A stretch of 64,000 nucleotides of DNA, taken from positions 2,666,001 through 2,730,000 of the forward strand of contig CP101406.1 in assembly GCA_024758765.1 (NCBI GenBank), written 5' to 3'. The translations under genes and the position numbers were made by a program. The stretch is from Mycobacterium sp. SVM_VP21. GTDB lineage: Bacteria > Actinomycetota > Actinomycetes > Mycobacteriales > Mycobacteriaceae. A model generated the notes under the pieces. It saw only the letters and a list, made by a program, of their open reading frames with translations, searched no databases and was not told the origin of the DNA. Shown piece after piece: positions 1-10,228 of this stretch (within the stretch, counting starts at the first letter, position 1; each line of letters begins with the position of its first letter).

Positions 1-2
1 GC

Positions 3-1358
3 GCGGCGGCCGGTCTGCACCGGCTGGGTGTCGGCGCCGGGGACCGGGTGTTGCTGCAGTTGCCCAACAGTTGCGCGTTCGCCATCACGCTGTTCGGGCT
101 GCTGCGGGTGGGCGCCATCCCGGTGCTGTGCCTGCCCGGGCACCGTGCTGCCGAGATCGGGCATCTGGCCACGATCAGCGACGCGGTCGGGATCGTGATC
201 CCTGACGCCACTGCGGGATTCGACTACCCGGCGATGGCTGCCGAACTGGGGCTGAGGCGGCTCATCCTCGACGATGCGTCCGAGGGCTCCCCCGCACCGC
301 GAGTCACCCCCGATCCGGCCGCGCCGGCGCTGCTGCTGGTCTCCGGCGGGACCACCGGCATGCCCAAGCTGATCCCCCGCACCCATAACGACTACGTCTA
401 CAACGCCATCGCCAGCGCGCAGCTATGCGAGCTGACCTCCGACGACGTCTACCTCGCGGCGTTACCGGCCGCCCACAATTTTCCACTGGCCTGCCCTGGG
501 TTGCTGGGCGCCATGTCGGTGGGCGCGGCCACGGTCTTCGGCGCCGATCCCAGCCCGGAAGCGGCGTTCGCCACCATCGCCCGTCACCGGGTGACAGTCA
601 CCGCACTGGTGCCGGCGCTGGCCACGCTGTGGGCGCAAGCCTGCGACTGGGAGCCGCAGAAGCCGACCACGCTGCGGTTGCTGCAGGTAGGCGGCGCCAA
701 GCTGGCCGCGGGCGATGCGCGGCGGATTCGGGAGGCGCTGACGCCGGGCTTGCAGCAGGTGTTCGGCATGGCCGAGGGGTTGCTCTGCTACACCCGGCCC
801 GGTGACGCCGCGGAGTTGCTCGACACCACGCAGGGCCGGCCGTTGTGCGCCGATGACGAGTTGCGGGTGGTCGACGAGGAGGGTGCCGAGGCGTCCGAGG
901 GTGAGCTGATGGTGCGCGGGCCCTACACGATCAACGGCTACTACAACGCGGCCGAGGCCAATGAGCGATCCTTCAGTCCGGACGGCTTCTACCGCAGCGG
1001 GGACCGCGTCCGCCGGCTGGCCGATGGCTACCTGGAGGTGACCGGGCGGATCAAGGACGTCATCGTCCGCGGCGGCGAGAACATCGCTGCCGACGAGCTG
1101 GAGACGCATCTGCTGGCGCATCCGGCGGTTCGATCGGCTGCCGCAGTCGGTCTGCCGGATCAGTACTTGGGCGAAAAGGTCTGCGCTGCAGTTGTGTTCA
1201 ATGGCGCACAAGTGACGCTGGCAGAGTTGAACCGTCACCTCGACGAATGCGGGGTCGCTACTCACGTCCGGATCGATCAGCTGGCGGCATTGCCAACGCT
1301 GCCCGTCACGGCGGTCGGCAAGATCGACAAGAAGGCGTTGGTCCGCCAGCTCGGCTGA
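3..1358 (+). CDS. mbtA: Salicyl-AMP ligase MbtA, 5'-truncated by window edge
   Basis: The frame is open from base 3 and gives the last 451 residues of an acyl-adenylating enzyme; MbtA is about 565 residues, so about 110 are off the window. Visible motifs are the nucleotide-binding loop SGGTTGMPK near residue 111, the hinge TGRIKDVIVRGGENI, and the C-terminal lysine motif VGKIDKKAL. The family (EntE/YbtE/MbtA) activates an aryl acid with ATP and loads it on an aryl-carrier domain, here salicylate for mycobactin. It converges on the DUF3060 gene 15 bases downstream. The adjacent irtAB and mbtK support the mycobactin role. The promoter is outside the window. Confidence 0.9.
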   Translation, partial: AAAGLHRLGVGAGDRVLLQLPNSCAFAITLFGLLRVGAIPVLCLPGHRAAEIGHLATISDAVGIVIPDATAGFDYPAMAAELGLRRLILDDASEGSPAPRVTPDPAAPALLLVSGGTTGMPKLIPRTHNDYVYNAIASAQLCELTSDDVYLAALPAAHNFPLACPGLLGAMSVGAATVFGADPSPEAAFATIARHRVTVTALVPALATLWAQACDWEPQKPTTLRLLQVGGAKLAAGDARRIREALTPGLQQVFGMAEGLLCYTRPGDAAELLDTTQGRPLCADDELRVVDEEGAEASEGELMVRGPYTINGYYNAAEANERSFSPDGFYRSGDRVRRLADGYLEVTGRIKDVIVRGGENIAADELETHLLAHPAVRSAAAVGLPDQYLGEKVCAAVVFNGAQVTLAELNRHLDECGVATHVRIDQLAALPTLPVTAVGKIDKKALVRQLG

Positions 1359-1373
1359 ACCGAATTCGCTGAC

Positions 1374-1958
1374 CTAGCCACGCTCGACGACGTTGTCGAA
1401 CCCCGAGGTGCTCACTTCCGGGTTCCCGGAGCGGTAGGTGACCCTGTTGTTGAGGCCGGACGCCGTGACCTTGGGCGTCGAGTCGACGGTGATGACGTTG
1501 CCGATGCCCGACACCGTCAGACCGGCGCACTGGCCGGTGAGTTCCACCGTGTTGCTGACCCCGCTCACCGACACGTAGCGGCCGTCGCAGGCCAGGGTCT
1601 TGTTCTCCCCGGCCCCGGCGATGGTGATGGTGACACTGCTGTCCGGCACCGGGATAGCCGGTGGCGCCGCCCCCGACGGCAACGGTATCGGGGTGAAACC
1701 GCTGGGTGTAGTGGGGCGCCCCGGCTCGGACCCGGTCAAGTCATGCGCGAACAGGAACACTGCGAATGCTCCGGCCATCACCACTACTGCTGCCATCACA
1801 GTGACGACGATGGCGAGACCCCGGCTGTTGCCTGACCCGGGCGGTGCCTGTCCGTCGACGGCGCCCGACGGGGCGGTGAGTTCCACTGGCCCGGCGGAGT
1901 CCGACAGCGGCCGCTCCAATTCCCGTATCCGGGCCTCGGGGTCATCGTCGGCGTTCAC
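1374..1958 (-). CDS. Membrane-anchored DUF3060 protein, third gene of the irtAB operon
   Basis: 194 residues from GTG at 1958, chosen because it starts 25 bases after the irtB stop; an upstream in-frame start would overlap irtB. An acidic cytoplasmic N-terminus is followed by one hydrophobic segment (about residues 47-72), a Pro-rich linker and a C-terminal beta-type repeat region with recurring Val-Ser-Gly-Xaa-Xaa-Asn units (SGVSNTV, SGIGNVI, SGLNNRV, SGFDNVV), which is the DUF3060 pattern seen in mycobacterial exported proteins. Function unknown. It shares orientation with irtA-irtB and so is probably iron-regulated with the importer. The repeats should face the periplasm. Confidence 0.75.
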   Translation of the reverse strand: MNADDDPEARIRELERPLSDSAGPVELTAPSGAVDGQAPPGSGNSRGLAIVVTVMAAVVVMAGAFAVFLFAHDLTGSEPGRPTTPSGFTPIPLPSGAAPPAIPVPDSSVTITIAGAGENKTLACDGRYVSVSGVSNTVELTGQCAGLTVSGIGNVITVDSTPKVTASGLNNRVTYRSGNPEVSTSGFDNVVERG

Positions 1959-1983
1959 GCCTGAATGATCGCACAGGTGGGTA

Positions 1984-3723
1984 CTAGCCGGCGTGGATCT
2001 GCCATCCGGCGGCATCGTTTTGCTGTCGCCAGAACTCGTCGAAACGTCCTCCGGCCGCGCGTAATTCGTCGATGGTCCCGTCCTCGACGACCCGGCCGTC
2101 GTCGACGAACAGCACTCGGTCGGCCTGGGAGATGCTGGCCAACCGGTGCGCGACGATCACCCGGGTGCGCGGGCGCGGTTCGGAGCTCAGCGCGGCGACG
2201 ATCGCGGCCTCGTTCTCGGTGTCCAGCGCGCTGGTCGCCTCGTCGACCAGCAGCACCGGTGCGGGTTTGAGCAACGCCCGGGCGATGCTGACCCGTTGGC
2301 GCTCACCACCGGACAGCGCCGCGCCGGCTTCTCCCACCCGAGTGTCGGTGCCGTCGGGCAGTCGGGCGACCAGCTCATCGACGCGGGCCAGTTCGGTGGC
2401 CCGCTGTAAAGATTCTTGATCGGCGTCAGGGTTTCCGACCAGAACGTTGTCGCGGATCGTGCCGTCGAGTAGGTACGGATGCTGGAACACCACGCTGGTG
2501 GCGGCCCGCCGTGTCGTGGCGTCCAGCTCGGTGGCGTCCACCCCGTCAAGCAACACCCGTCCACCGGTGGGCTCATGCAGTCCGGCGATCAGGGACAAGA
2601 TGGTGCTCTTGCCCGAACCGGACGGTCCGACGATGGCCGTGGTGGTGCCGGCCTGCAGGGTGAAGCTGACCCTGTCGAGCACCGGGGCGCCCGCCGAGTC
2701 GTAGCCGAACGTGACGTCGTCGAACTCGATCCGCGTGGCGTCGGCGTCCTCCGGGGCGCGGCCGGTGCCGACCGTCACCTCGGGCGCGGTGAGCACCGCG
2801 CGGATCCGCTCGAGGGAGGACCGCGTCGACTCCAAAGCCGGCGCCAGCTCGCTGATGACGGTGAACGGCTCCAGGTAGCGCGCCGCCACCACGATTAACG
2901 CGATGGCCTCTGGAACGCTCAGCGTGCCGGTCACGGTCAGCGCGGTGGTGCTGCCGGCCAGCAGGATCAGCGCGCCCTGGCTGGCCAGGCTGAACAGCAG
3001 TTGCCCCGGAATCTGCATGAGCAGCAGCCGCATCGCCGCGCCGTGTTGGGCGCTCAGCGCCTGTCCGACGGTGCTGCGCTCAGGTTCGACGCGCCGCGCC
3101 GCGCGCAGCGCCTGCTGGGTGCGCGCGAACTCGATGATTCGTTCCGTCAGAGCGGTGTTGGCGTCGCCGGCCGCGGCGTCCGCGCGGGCGCTGAGCCGGT
3201 TGGCCGCCCACAGCGCCCCCAGCATCAGCGGTACCCCGCCCAGGGCGGCCAAGCCCAGTTGCCAGGACACCCCGAGCAGGGCCAGTGCTATCGCCGGCGG
3301 CAGCAGGATCGCGCTGATCAGCGGGGTCAGCAGGTTGACCACCAGGCTCACCAGTTCGGGGCCGGTGGCAGCGATCGCCTGTCGCGCATCCGCAGTGTTC
3401 TCCGCGGTGAGCCAGCCCAGCCGGACGCCCGGCAGCCGGTCGGCCACGTCATGTTGGGTGTGATCGAGGACGGCGAAGCCCAAGTCGAATCCGATTCGGG
3501 CGCATGCGAAGTCGATCAGCCAACCCGCGACGGTCGCCACCGTCAGCCAGCCCAGCCAGGCCACCGCTCGACTCGGAGCCTCGGAGAACAGCGCGCTCAC
3601 CAGCGGGACCAGCAACACGGTTCCCGCCGCCCGCACCGCCACCGACGCCAACGTCAACGCGGCGTAGCCGAACATCCGGCCGCGGCGGTCGTGCGGAATC
3701 AGCTGGATCAGGGTGCGGATCAT
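1984..3723 (-). CDS. irtB: Siderophore ABC importer subunit IrtB
   Basis: 579 residues: an N-terminal exporter-fold transmembrane domain (about 1-310) and a C-terminal ATPase domain with Walker [10 protein letters not shown] near residue 366, signature LSGGERQR and Walker B VLLVDEAT. IrtB pairs with IrtA to form the inner-membrane importer of iron-loaded mycobactin/carboxymycobactin, a type IV exporter fold working as an importer. The start is the ATG at 3723 (MIRTLIQL); it overlaps the irtA stop by four bases (ATGA), indicating translational coupling. Longer upstream extension is unlikely because it would lie inside irtA. Confidence 0.93.
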   Translation of the reverse strand: MIRTLIQLIPHDRRGRMFGYAALTLASVAVRAAGTVLLVPLVSALFSEAPSRAVAWLGWLTVATVAGWLIDFACARIGFDLGFAVLDHTQHDVADRLPGVRLGWLTAENTADARQAIAATGPELVSLVVNLLTPLISAILLPPAIALALLGVSWQLGLAALGGVPLMLGALWAANRLSARADAAAGDANTALTERIIEFARTQQALRAARRVEPERSTVGQALSAQHGAAMRLLLMQIPGQLLFSLASQGALILLAGSTTALTVTGTLSVPEAIALIVVAARYLEPFTVISELAPALESTRSSLERIRAVLTAPEVTVGTGRAPEDADATRIEFDDVTFGYDSAGAPVLDRVSFTLQAGTTTAIVGPSGSGKSTILSLIAGLHEPTGGRVLLDGVDATELDATTRRAATSVVFQHPYLLDGTIRDNVLVGNPDADQESLQRATELARVDELVARLPDGTDTRVGEAGAALSGGERQRVSIARALLKPAPVLLVDEATSALDTENEAAIVAALSSEPRPRTRVIVAHRLASISQADRVLFVDDGRVVEDGTIDELRAAGGRFDEFWRQQNDAAGWQIHAG

Positions 3724-6326
3724 CGGCTCGCCTCCGCACCGACGGTGACTGCGGCGCGGCCGGTCTCCCACAGTTGCAAATAGCGTCCCTGCGCGGCCAG
3801 CAACTGATCGTGGCTGCCCTGTTCGACGATGCTGCCGTGGTCAAGCACGACGATCTGATCGGCACCGGTGATCGTGTGCAGTCGGTGGGCGATCACCAGC
3901 ACGGTGCGATCCCGGGTCAACCGGTTCAGCGCTTGCTGCACCAGGTATTCCGATTCGGGATCGGCGAACGCGGTGGCCTCGTCCAGGATGAGCACGGGCG
4001 TGTCGGCGAGGATGGCGCGGGCGATGGTCAGCCGCTGCCGCTCCCCGCCCGAAAGCGCTGCGGCGGCACCGAGCACGGTGTCGTAGCCGTCGGGCAGCCG
4101 CAAGATCCGGTCATGGATCTGGGCTTCACGGGCGGCGGCCTGCACCTGCTCGTCGGTGGCATCCGGAACCGCCAGCGCGATGTTGTCACGCACGCTGCCG
4201 TGCACCAGCTGAGTTTCCTGCAGGACGAACCCCACCCGGCGGTAGAGCTCGTCGGCGGTCAGCGACCGGATGTCTTGACCGTCAACCGATATCGATCCGG
4301 ACTCGACGTCGTGGAACCGGGCCAGCAGCGCGGCCAGGGTCGACTTACCCGAGCCCGACGGGCCGACCAGTGCGGTCACCGTGCCCGGCCGCAGCGTCAA
4401 CGACACGTCGCGGATCACCGGAACACCCGGGCGATAGCCGAAGGTGACTGCCTCGAAGCGCACCGTCCCGGGCGCGTCTACCGGCGCTGAATCAAGCTGC
4501 TCGACGGCGAGTTCGGGTTCGTCCAGGGCGATCTGTAGCCGCCGGGCCGCCAGCATGCCGCCGCGAATACCGCCGACTCCCAGACCGATGCCCAGCAGGC
4601 GGGCACCGAAGGTGGTGCCCAGCAACAGGAACGGCAGCAGGTTCACCGGGTTCATTCGGCCGGAGATGATCAGCGGGGTGCCGGTCAGCATGATCAGCCA
4701 CAGGAAGGTCGACGGGCGGGTGACCAGATCCATCAGCGTCTTCTTGCCGATGAAGGGCCGCTGCCAGTCCACCAGAAAGTTGATGTACTCGTCGAGGCGG
4801 CGGCGGAAGGTGGAGGCGGCGGCGCCGCCGAACACCCGGATCACCGGCTGACCCTCCAGGTAGGTGCCGGCTTCGCCGTTCATCCGCTCGGCCCAGCGTT
4901 GCGCCTGACTGATCTTGGGGCCGGACTGGGTCATCATCACCGACATCAGCACCATGTAGACCAGCACCGGCACGAACAACACCAGTGCCACCCGCCAGTC
5001 GACCACGAACAGGTAGACCAGCACCGCGACCGGTGCCACCACGGCGGCGACGGCATCGGGGATGGCGTGGGTGACCAGGTAGTGCAGCGACAGGGTGTCG
5101 TCGGCGACCAGTTGCTTGATCGAGCCGGATCCGCGGGCGGTGAACCAGCCCAGCGGCAGCCGTGACAGCTTGCTCAGCAATCGGGTCCGCAGCGCGCTGG
5201 CGAAGCGGGCGTCGACGACGTGCAGCCACAGCGTCAGTCCCGCGCCCAGCAGGGTGCCCAAGCCCAGCAAGGAGAGTGCGGCGATTCCGACCGTCCACAG
5301 CCGTGACTCGTCGGCGCCGGCGACCAACAGTCGGGCCAGCTCCACCAGCAGCACGAACGGGGCCAACTGCAGCAGCGTGACCAGGGCCTGCAGGACACCG
5401 GAGATGATCAGCGGCACCCGCAGCGGACCGAGCAGCCGACCCGCGGCCTGCGCACGCCACGCCCCCTTCGCGCTGACTGTGCGCTCACCGCATGAACCAG
5501 GCGCCTCACTCGCACTTTTGTCTGGTGACGGCAGAGTCGACGGCACTTGTTGGGTGGCCGCGGTTTTCTCGGGGCCGCGCTGGGTGCCCATGGCACGTCC
5601 GGCGGTCCAGTAGGCCTGCGCGTGGATCTCGGATTTGGGGAAACCGAACTCGTCGCGCAGCCGGGTCCGCAGTGCCTTGAGCGTCGCGGCTTCCGGCGTG
5701 GCCCAGGCATACCAGTCCGACCAGTCCCGGGCCTCGATCGCCGCGGCCAGCGAGTTCGCGTCACAGCGGGGCACCCAGTGCACCCGCAGCCGGGGGTGCT
5801 CACGCAGCGGGATCAGCAGATCGTCGTCGTCGTGCTGTTCGAGGTAGAGCTCGATCGGTACCTCAGGTGCGACGGTGCCGATGATTCCGTTGATTCCCGG
5901 TATCGACGCCGAGTCCCCCATCAATAGGTAGCCGGCGGGCTGCGCGTCGGCGTCGGGCACCTCGAAGCGCGACGAGCCCATCAGCGACATCGCCGCGATA
6001 GTGGCTCCGGGTTCCACGGTGCGGGCCCAGCGGGTGGCCGGCCCGGCCGGTTCGTGCAGCACCATGTCGACCGCGAAGCGTCCGCTCTCGGCGTCGCCCT
6101 CGGCGATGGTGTACGCGCGCTGGAATTCGGTGTCCGATCCGTCCGGGTCCGGGAACCAGAACCGCAGCCAGGCGCTGGGCTCGACGGCCGCGTCGGTGAA
6201 CAGGGTGGGTGAATGCATCCAGACCCGGATGCAATGTGGAGTAATCCAGCTGGTCTCAAGCACCGTTACGGTGTGGTCTCGAGCACCGAAGCCCCGCAGA
6301 ATCGCACCCTGCAAGCCGCGCGCCAT
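3720..6326 (-). CDS. irtA: Siderophore ABC importer/reductase IrtA (SIP domain fused to ABC half-transporter)
   Basis: 868 residues. Residues 1 to about 250 form a siderophore-interacting (SIP) FAD domain with the flavin motif RAYTIAEGD; a Ser/Pro-rich linker follows, then a six-helix transmembrane domain (about 290-590) and an ATPase with GPSGSGKST near residue 655, LSGGERQR and VLILDEAT. The family imports Fe-carboxymycobactin and reduces the iron at the inner face of the membrane. The ATG at 6326 is preferred over GTG at 6329 because AAAGGA lies five bases before it. The gene is divergent from mbtK and shares the IdeR-like box at 6395-6413. Confidence 0.95.
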   Translation of the reverse strand: MARGLQGAILRGFGARDHTVTVLETSWITPHCIRVWMHSPTLFTDAAVEPSAWLRFWFPDPDGSDTEFQRAYTIAEGDAESGRFAVDMVLHEPAGPATRWARTVEPGATIAAMSLMGSSRFEVPDADAQPAGYLLMGDSASIPGINGIIGTVAPEVPIELYLEQHDDDDLLIPLREHPRLRVHWVPRCDANSLAAAIEARDWSDWYAWATPEAATLKALRTRLRDEFGFPKSEIHAQAYWTAGRAMGTQRGPEKTAATQQVPSTLPSPDKSASEAPGSCGERTVSAKGAWRAQAAGRLLGPLRVPLIISGVLQALVTLLQLAPFVLLVELARLLVAGADESRLWTVGIAALSLLGLGTLLGAGLTLWLHVVDARFASALRTRLLSKLSRLPLGWFTARGSGSIKQLVADDTLSLHYLVTHAIPDAVAAVVAPVAVLVYLFVVDWRVALVLFVPVLVYMVLMSVMMTQSGPKISQAQRWAERMNGEAGTYLEGQPVIRVFGGAAASTFRRRLDEYINFLVDWQRPFIGKKTLMDLVTRPSTFLWLIMLTGTPLIISGRMNPVNLLPFLLLGTTFGARLLGIGLGVGGIRGGMLAARRLQIALDEPELAVEQLDSAPVDAPGTVRFEAVTFGYRPGVPVIRDVSLTLRPGTVTALVGPSGSGKSTLAALLARFHDVESGSISVDGQDIRSLTADELYRRVGFVLQETQLVHGSVRDNIALAVPDATDEQVQAAAREAQIHDRILRLPDGYDTVLGAAAALSGGERQRLTIARAILADTPVLILDEATAFADPESEYLVQQALNRLTRDRTVLVIAHRLHTITGADQIVVLDHGSIVEQGSHDQLLAAQGRYLQLWETGRAAVTVGAEASR

Positions 6327-6394
6327 CACGGTCCTTTCGCCAACGGTGGCCCAACCCGCGGAATCGGGCTCGGCGCCCCGCCGCTAAGTCGAAC

Positions 6395-6413
6395 CTAGGT
6401 TACCCTACCCTCA
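6395..6413. promoter_or_regulatory. IdeR-like iron box between irtA and mbtK
   Basis: 19-base site CTAGGTTACCCTACCCTCA matches the mycobacterial IdeR consensus TTAGGTTAGGCTAACCTAA at 14 of 19 positions. It lies 69 bases upstream of irtA and 40 bases upstream of mbtK, so one Fe-IdeR dimer pair could repress both divergent promoters. Confidence 0.75.
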
Positions 6414-6452
6414 CTTATCCGAATAGCCGCTCGGGTAAGCTGATTGCTCGTT

Positions 6453-7082
6453 ATGACTGACGCCGCAACCATCCTGCACCGCGAGCTGACGGACATTTCC
6501 GACGAGGTTCGCAGTGTGCCGGCACCGCCCATTCCGGGCCTCGCCGAGCCTTATGCGATCCGGGTCGCCGACCCGGATGCCGACGCGGAGATGATGTCCG
6601 AGTGGATGAACCGGCCGCACCTGGCGCAGACGTGGGAGTCCGCGTGGCCACAGGAGCGCTGGCACGCCTACCTGAGCGCCCAGGTCGCCGGCAGCTTCAC
6701 TCGGCCGCTCATCGTCAGCCGGCACGGACAAGACTACGGCTATATCGAGTTATACCGGGCGGCAAAAGATTCCATCGCCAAGTACTACGATGCCGACCCG
6801 CACGATCTCGGCATGCACGGCGCCGTTGCTGACATTGCGGCGGTCAATCGGGGGTTCGCAGCGATCCTGCTGCCGCGCGTCATGAGGAGCGTTTTCGAGC
6901 TGGAACCGCAGTGCCGCCGGATGATGTTCGAACCCGAGTACCGCAATACGGCGATGCGCCGGTTAGCCGAGTACGTGGGCGGTACCTTTCTCGGCGAACA
7001 CGACATGGGTTACCGCAAGATGGCCTTGTACGGGGTGCTGCGCTACCCCGACGACGACCCGCTGGCGAATAACTCGTCGTAG
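6453..7082 (+). CDS. mbtK: Mycobactin lysine N6-acyltransferase MbtK
   Basis: 209 residues of the IucB/GNAT-type acyltransferase family. It transfers the long acyl chain from MbtL to the epsilon-amino group of the mycobactin lysine. The N-terminal substrate region, the central [12 protein letters not shown] strand and the acyl-CoA/ACP loop near [12 protein letters not shown] match the family layout. The ATG at 6453 gives the usual length; a TTG nine bases upstream is less likely. The gene is convergent with mbtN and the two coding regions overlap by 40 bases at their 3' ends. Confidence 0.9.
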   Translation: MTDAATILHRELTDISDEVRSVPAPPIPGLAEPYAIRVADPDADAEMMSEWMNRPHLAQTWESAWPQERWHAYLSAQVAGSFTRPLIVSRHGQDYGYIELYRAAKDSIAKYYDADPHDLGMHGAVADIAAVNRGFAAILLPRVMRSVFELEPQCRRMMFEPEYRNTAMRRLAEYVGGTFLGEHDMGYRKMALYGVLRYPDDDPLANNSS

Positions 7083-8218
7083 CCGTGATAGTCGGGGCGC
7101 ATCCCGGCTGCCACCAACTCCCAGAGCACCTCGTCGGTGCCGCCGCCGACACGGGCCAGCTTCATATCCCGCCACCAGCGCCCTATCGGCGTCTCGTCGA
7201 CCAGGTAGCCGGAGCCGCCGAAGATGTGCATGCATTCGGAGAACACTTCTTCACCGAGCCGGGCCGCGGTGACCTTCATAGCCGCGGCGGTACGCAGATC
7301 GAGCCGCCCGTCAACGGCAATGCCCTTGAGTGCGTGGCGGAGCAGATCGACCCGGGCTTGCAGGTCAGCCATGCGCAGCCGTAGCGCCTGGTGCTCGAAC
7401 AGGGTGGCACCGAACTGCCGGCGGCGCATCATCCGGGCGTGAGTGAGCCCCATCACCAGCTGACACGACGCGGCGACCTGCCCGGCGATCGACATGCGTT
7501 CATGGGCCAGGCCCCAGGAGATCGCGGCCAGGCCAGTGCCCGGGCGGGCGATCAAGGCATCGGCCGGCACCCAGGTGGCGATATCGACTGCTGCGGTGTC
7601 CAGCGGCCCGGCCCCCACTTTGCGGTACGGCTCGTTGATGTGCACTTGGGAGGTCGGGACCGCGATCACCATGACGTTGCCGTGCCGGCTGCTCTCGTCG
7701 TGGTCCACGCCGCGCGCCACCACCAAGATGTGATCTGCGATCGGAGACAGCGACACGAACTTCTTACGGCCTCGCACCTCGAAACCATCACGCACGGAAC
7801 GAACTTCGGTCTCGACGATCTGCAGGTCCGAACCTCCGGACTCCTCCGAGGCCGCGATGCAGAGCACCGCCTGGCCCCCGATTGCCTGCTCGCAGATGTC
7901 CTTCAGATAGTCAGACCGCCCGAACCGGCGCAGGATCGCGATGGCGGAGTCGTGCAAGCTCACCCCGACCCCGATGCCTGCCGATCGCAGCTGTCCCAGC
8001 TTGAACGCCAAGGCCACCAGCTTTGCGACGTCGGGATGCTGGCCGTTGCCCCACTTACCCGCGAACACCCCGGTACGGCCCAAGTGCTCGATCAGCGCGC
8101 GCGGAAAGCGCTCGGTGGCTTCGGCTTCAGCTGTCCAGTCGGCAACCTGTTGGTCGAACACCTCGTCCAGCAAGGCGCGATAAGTGTCGATGCCGGACCC
8201 GGCGGTCACTTCGGTCAC
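7043..8218 (-). CDS. mbtN: Acyl-ACP dehydrogenase MbtN
   Basis: 391 residues, acyl-CoA dehydrogenase fold. It introduces the cis double bond in the acyl chain carried on MbtL that becomes the mycobactin lipid tail. Family signatures are [14 protein letters not shown] (flavin-binding mid-domain), [20 protein letters not shown] and the C-terminal [19 protein letters not shown]. The GTG at 8218 is chosen because it overlaps the mbtM stop (GTGA) and gives the usual length of about 386; the longer frame would run 111 bases into mbtM. Last gene of the mbtL-mbtM-mbtN operon. Confidence 0.92.
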   Translation of the reverse strand: MTEVTAGSGIDTYRALLDEVFDQQVADWTAEAEATERFPRALIEHLGRTGVFAGKWGNGQHPDVAKLVALAFKLGQLRSAGIGVGVSLHDSAIAILRRFGRSDYLKDICEQAIGGQAVLCIAASEESGGSDLQIVETEVRSVRDGFEVRGRKKFVSLSPIADHILVVARGVDHDESSRHGNVMVIAVPTSQVHINEPYRKVGAGPLDTAAVDIATWVPADALIARPGTGLAAISWGLAHERMSIAGQVAASCQLVMGLTHARMMRRRQFGATLFEHQALRLRMADLQARVDLLRHALKGIAVDGRLDLRTAAAMKVTAARLGEEVFSECMHIFGGSGYLVDETPIGRWWRDMKLARVGGGTDEVLWELVAAGMRPDYHGYDELFASGSSSG

Positions 8219-9798
8219 TTCGTAGCCTCCAGGTTCCGTTTGACTTCCAGCCGCCGCAGCTTCCCCGACGACGTCCTGGGCAACGAGCCGGGCGCCAGGA
8301 ACACCACATCTGCGGGCACCACCCCGCACTGCGATGCCACCCGGGAGATCAGGTCGGCACGCGCCCCGGCCTCGTCACGGCCGCGGAACTCCGCGGCGAT
8401 CACCAGTCCCGGCCGGATTCCGTCTGTGCCGACCGCCACTACGGCTCCATCGCGGACACCACGCACCTCCGCGGCCACTCGCTCGATCTCGGTGGGAAAC
8501 ACATTGCGTCCGGCGATCGAGATGATCTCTTTGGCGCGGCCGCAGACCACCACACCGGCGTCGGTGAAGTAGCCGAGGTCACCGGTGGCAAACCAGGTGT
8601 CCGGCTCCAGCGCCGGCTGACCCAGATAGCCCGACATCATCGAGGTTCCGCGGATCTCGATCTCACCGATCTCACGCTGCGGCAGCTCCTCGTGGCGCTC
8701 GGCGACCGGACTGATTCGGACCTGCATTCCGGGAATTGGTTCGCCGAGCACCGCATGCCTGCGCACCGCCTCGGCGCCATCGCTTGCTGCACCGATGATT
8801 TCGTCGTACTGCAGGCCGGTCCCTGGCCGTGGCGCGGTCACCGCGCAGGTGGCTTCGGCCAAACCGTAGGAGGGCATGAGAGCACCGGGGTCGAGGCCGA
8901 ACTTGCCGAGTTCGGCGACGAATCGCTCCAGTCCAGCACAGTCGACCGGCTCGCCGCCGTTGATCGCGACCCGCAGTCGGCCCAGGTCCACTTCGGGGAC
9001 TCGTCGGGCGTATTTGCCGATCACGGTGTAGGCGAAGTTGGGCGCGGCGGTCATGGTGGCCCGACTGTCGTGCAGCCAGCTCAGCCACCGAAACGGCGAG
9101 GCGGCGAACGCCGCCGTTGGCGCCAACCACTGTTCCGATCCGGTCAGCGCAGCGCTGAGCAGGAAGGTCAGCCCCATGTCGTGATAAAGCGGTAGCCAGC
9201 TGCAGCCGACGTCGTCTGCCGGATCGACGCCGACATGCGTGCTCAAGCCGGAGACGTTCGCCAGCACCGCGGCCGGTGACAGCTGGGCGGTGCGCGGGGT
9301 CCCGGTAGACCCGGCGGTGCCCTGCAATACCGCGGGCACATCGGTGTCCGTGACTGGCTTGATCGAGCGACCGGTGTCGGCAGCCGCGGCAACGTCAGCC
9401 ACCGCCAGAGGCCGACCGCCCTCCTCGGCCCGCAGCAGGTCTAACACCGATCCGTGGCTCAGCACCGTGCCGACCCCAATGCCATGGAAGCGATCCAATG
9501 TCGCCTGTGCCCATTGCGGGGGGTCAGCACCGCGGACCGGTCCGGGCAGGATCGACACGCTGCGGCCGGCCAACCATGCGCCCTGAATCGCGGCGACCAG
9601 ATCTGCGGTCGGCTCCCCGACCAGCCCGACGGCACCTTCATCATCGCCGTCAAGGATCCGGGCGGCCACGCTTTCGGCGCGGGCGTGCACCTGCTGCCAC
9701 GGGTGGCGATTCCATGCTCCGGCTTCGGGGTCAAAGACCACCAGATCGTGCTCCGACCCGGTCATCGCCTGGGTCAGGGCGCCGGCCAGCACGCTCAC
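8215..9798 (-). CDS. mbtM: Long-chain fatty acyl-AMP/ACP ligase MbtM (FadD33 type)
   Basis: 527 residues, FAAL-type adenylating enzyme. It activates a fatty acid as acyl-AMP and loads it onto MbtL. Motifs are [10 protein letters not shown] (nucleotide loop, near residue 160), [32 protein letters not shown] and the C-terminal lysine motif [11 protein letters not shown]. The GTG start overlaps the mbtL stop by four bases and its stop overlaps the mbtN start by four, so the three genes form one tightly coupled unit transcribed from upstream of mbtL. Confidence 0.92.
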   Translation of the reverse strand: MSVLAGALTQAMTGSEHDLVVFDPEAGAWNRHPWQQVHARAESVAARILDGDDEGAVGLVGEPTADLVAAIQGAWLAGRSVSILPGPVRGADPPQWAQATLDRFHGIGVGTVLSHGSVLDLLRAEEGGRPLAVADVAAAADTGRSIKPVTDTDVPAVLQGTAGSTGTPRTAQLSPAAVLANVSGLSTHVGVDPADDVGCSWLPLYHDMGLTFLLSAALTGSEQWLAPTAAFAASPFRWLSWLHDSRATMTAAPNFAYTVIGKYARRVPEVDLGRLRVAINGGEPVDCAGLERFVAELGKFGLDPGALMPSYGLAEATCAVTAPRPGTGLQYDEIIGAASDGAEAVRRHAVLGEPIPGMQVRISPVAERHEELPQREIGEIEIRGTSMMSGYLGQPALEPDTWFATGDLGYFTDAGVVVCGRAKEIISIAGRNVFPTEIERVAAEVRGVRDGAVVAVGTDGIRPGLVIAAEFRGRDEAGARADLISRVASQCGVVPADVVFLAPGSLPRTSSGKLRRLEVKRNLEATK

Positions 9799-10055
9799 GC
9801 GCCGGCGGGGGCTTTCGCCCGGATGGCGGCCTCAAGGTCCCCGACCGTGTCACAGGTCAACAGGTCTTCCTCAGACAGCGCGACGCCGAGCCGGTCCTCG
9901 ATGGCCACCATGCCGATCGCGAACGCCACCGAATCCAGGCCTACGTCGTCCACCAGCCGCGACTCCGGCGTCACCCGGCTGAGGTCGACCTGCAGATCGT
10001 CGTGCAAGATCTCACGCAGCGCGGCGCTTACGGCGTCAGTGGGCGAAGAGCTCAT
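9795..10055 (-). CDS. mbtL: Mycobactin acyl carrier protein MbtL
   Basis: 86-residue acyl carrier protein. The phosphopantetheine attachment serine is in [14 protein letters not shown]. It carries the acyl chain from MbtM through MbtN to MbtK. The ATG at 10055 is preferred over an in-frame start nine codons upstream, since the latter would overlap the promoter and nearly touch the iron box at 10085-10103. The length is slightly below that annotated for the M. tuberculosis protein, where a longer start is used. Confidence 0.9.
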   Translation of the reverse strand: MSSSPTDAVSAALREILHDDLQVDLSRVTPESRLVDDVGLDSVAFAIGMVAIEDRLGVALSEEDLLTCDTVGDLEAAIRAKAPAGA

Positions 10056-10084
10056 GAGGTGCGACGCTACACCAGATCCCAAAC

Positions 10085-10103
10085 TAAGGTTAGCGTGCCC
10101 TAT
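10085..10103. promoter_or_regulatory. IdeR-like iron box upstream of mbtL
   Basis: TAAGGTTAGCGTGCCCTAT matches the degenerate IdeR consensus TWAGGTWAGSCTWACCTWA at 15 of 19 positions. It starts 30 bases upstream of the mbtL ATG, as expected for a box covering the promoter of mbtL-mbtM-mbtN. Confidence 0.75.
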
Positions 10104-10126
10104 CTTGTGACTCGCAACACTTAGGG

Positions 10127-10145
10127 TAAGGCAAGGCTTGCCTGA
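10127..10145. promoter_or_regulatory. Second IdeR-like iron box in the mbtL upstream region
   Basis: TAAGGCAAGGCTTGCCTGA is a near-perfect palindrome and matches TWAGGTWAGSCTWACCTWA at 16 of 19 positions. It is 72 bases from mbtL and 84 bases from the plus-strand gene at 10229, so it could serve either promoter or both. Confidence 0.7.
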
Positions 10146-10228
10146 TGTTTGTCCTTATGGTTAACGTTAGCCACCGTTCTACATAGACAGGAACCTCACA
10201 TCAGATGAGGTAACGATAAGGAGAAGCA

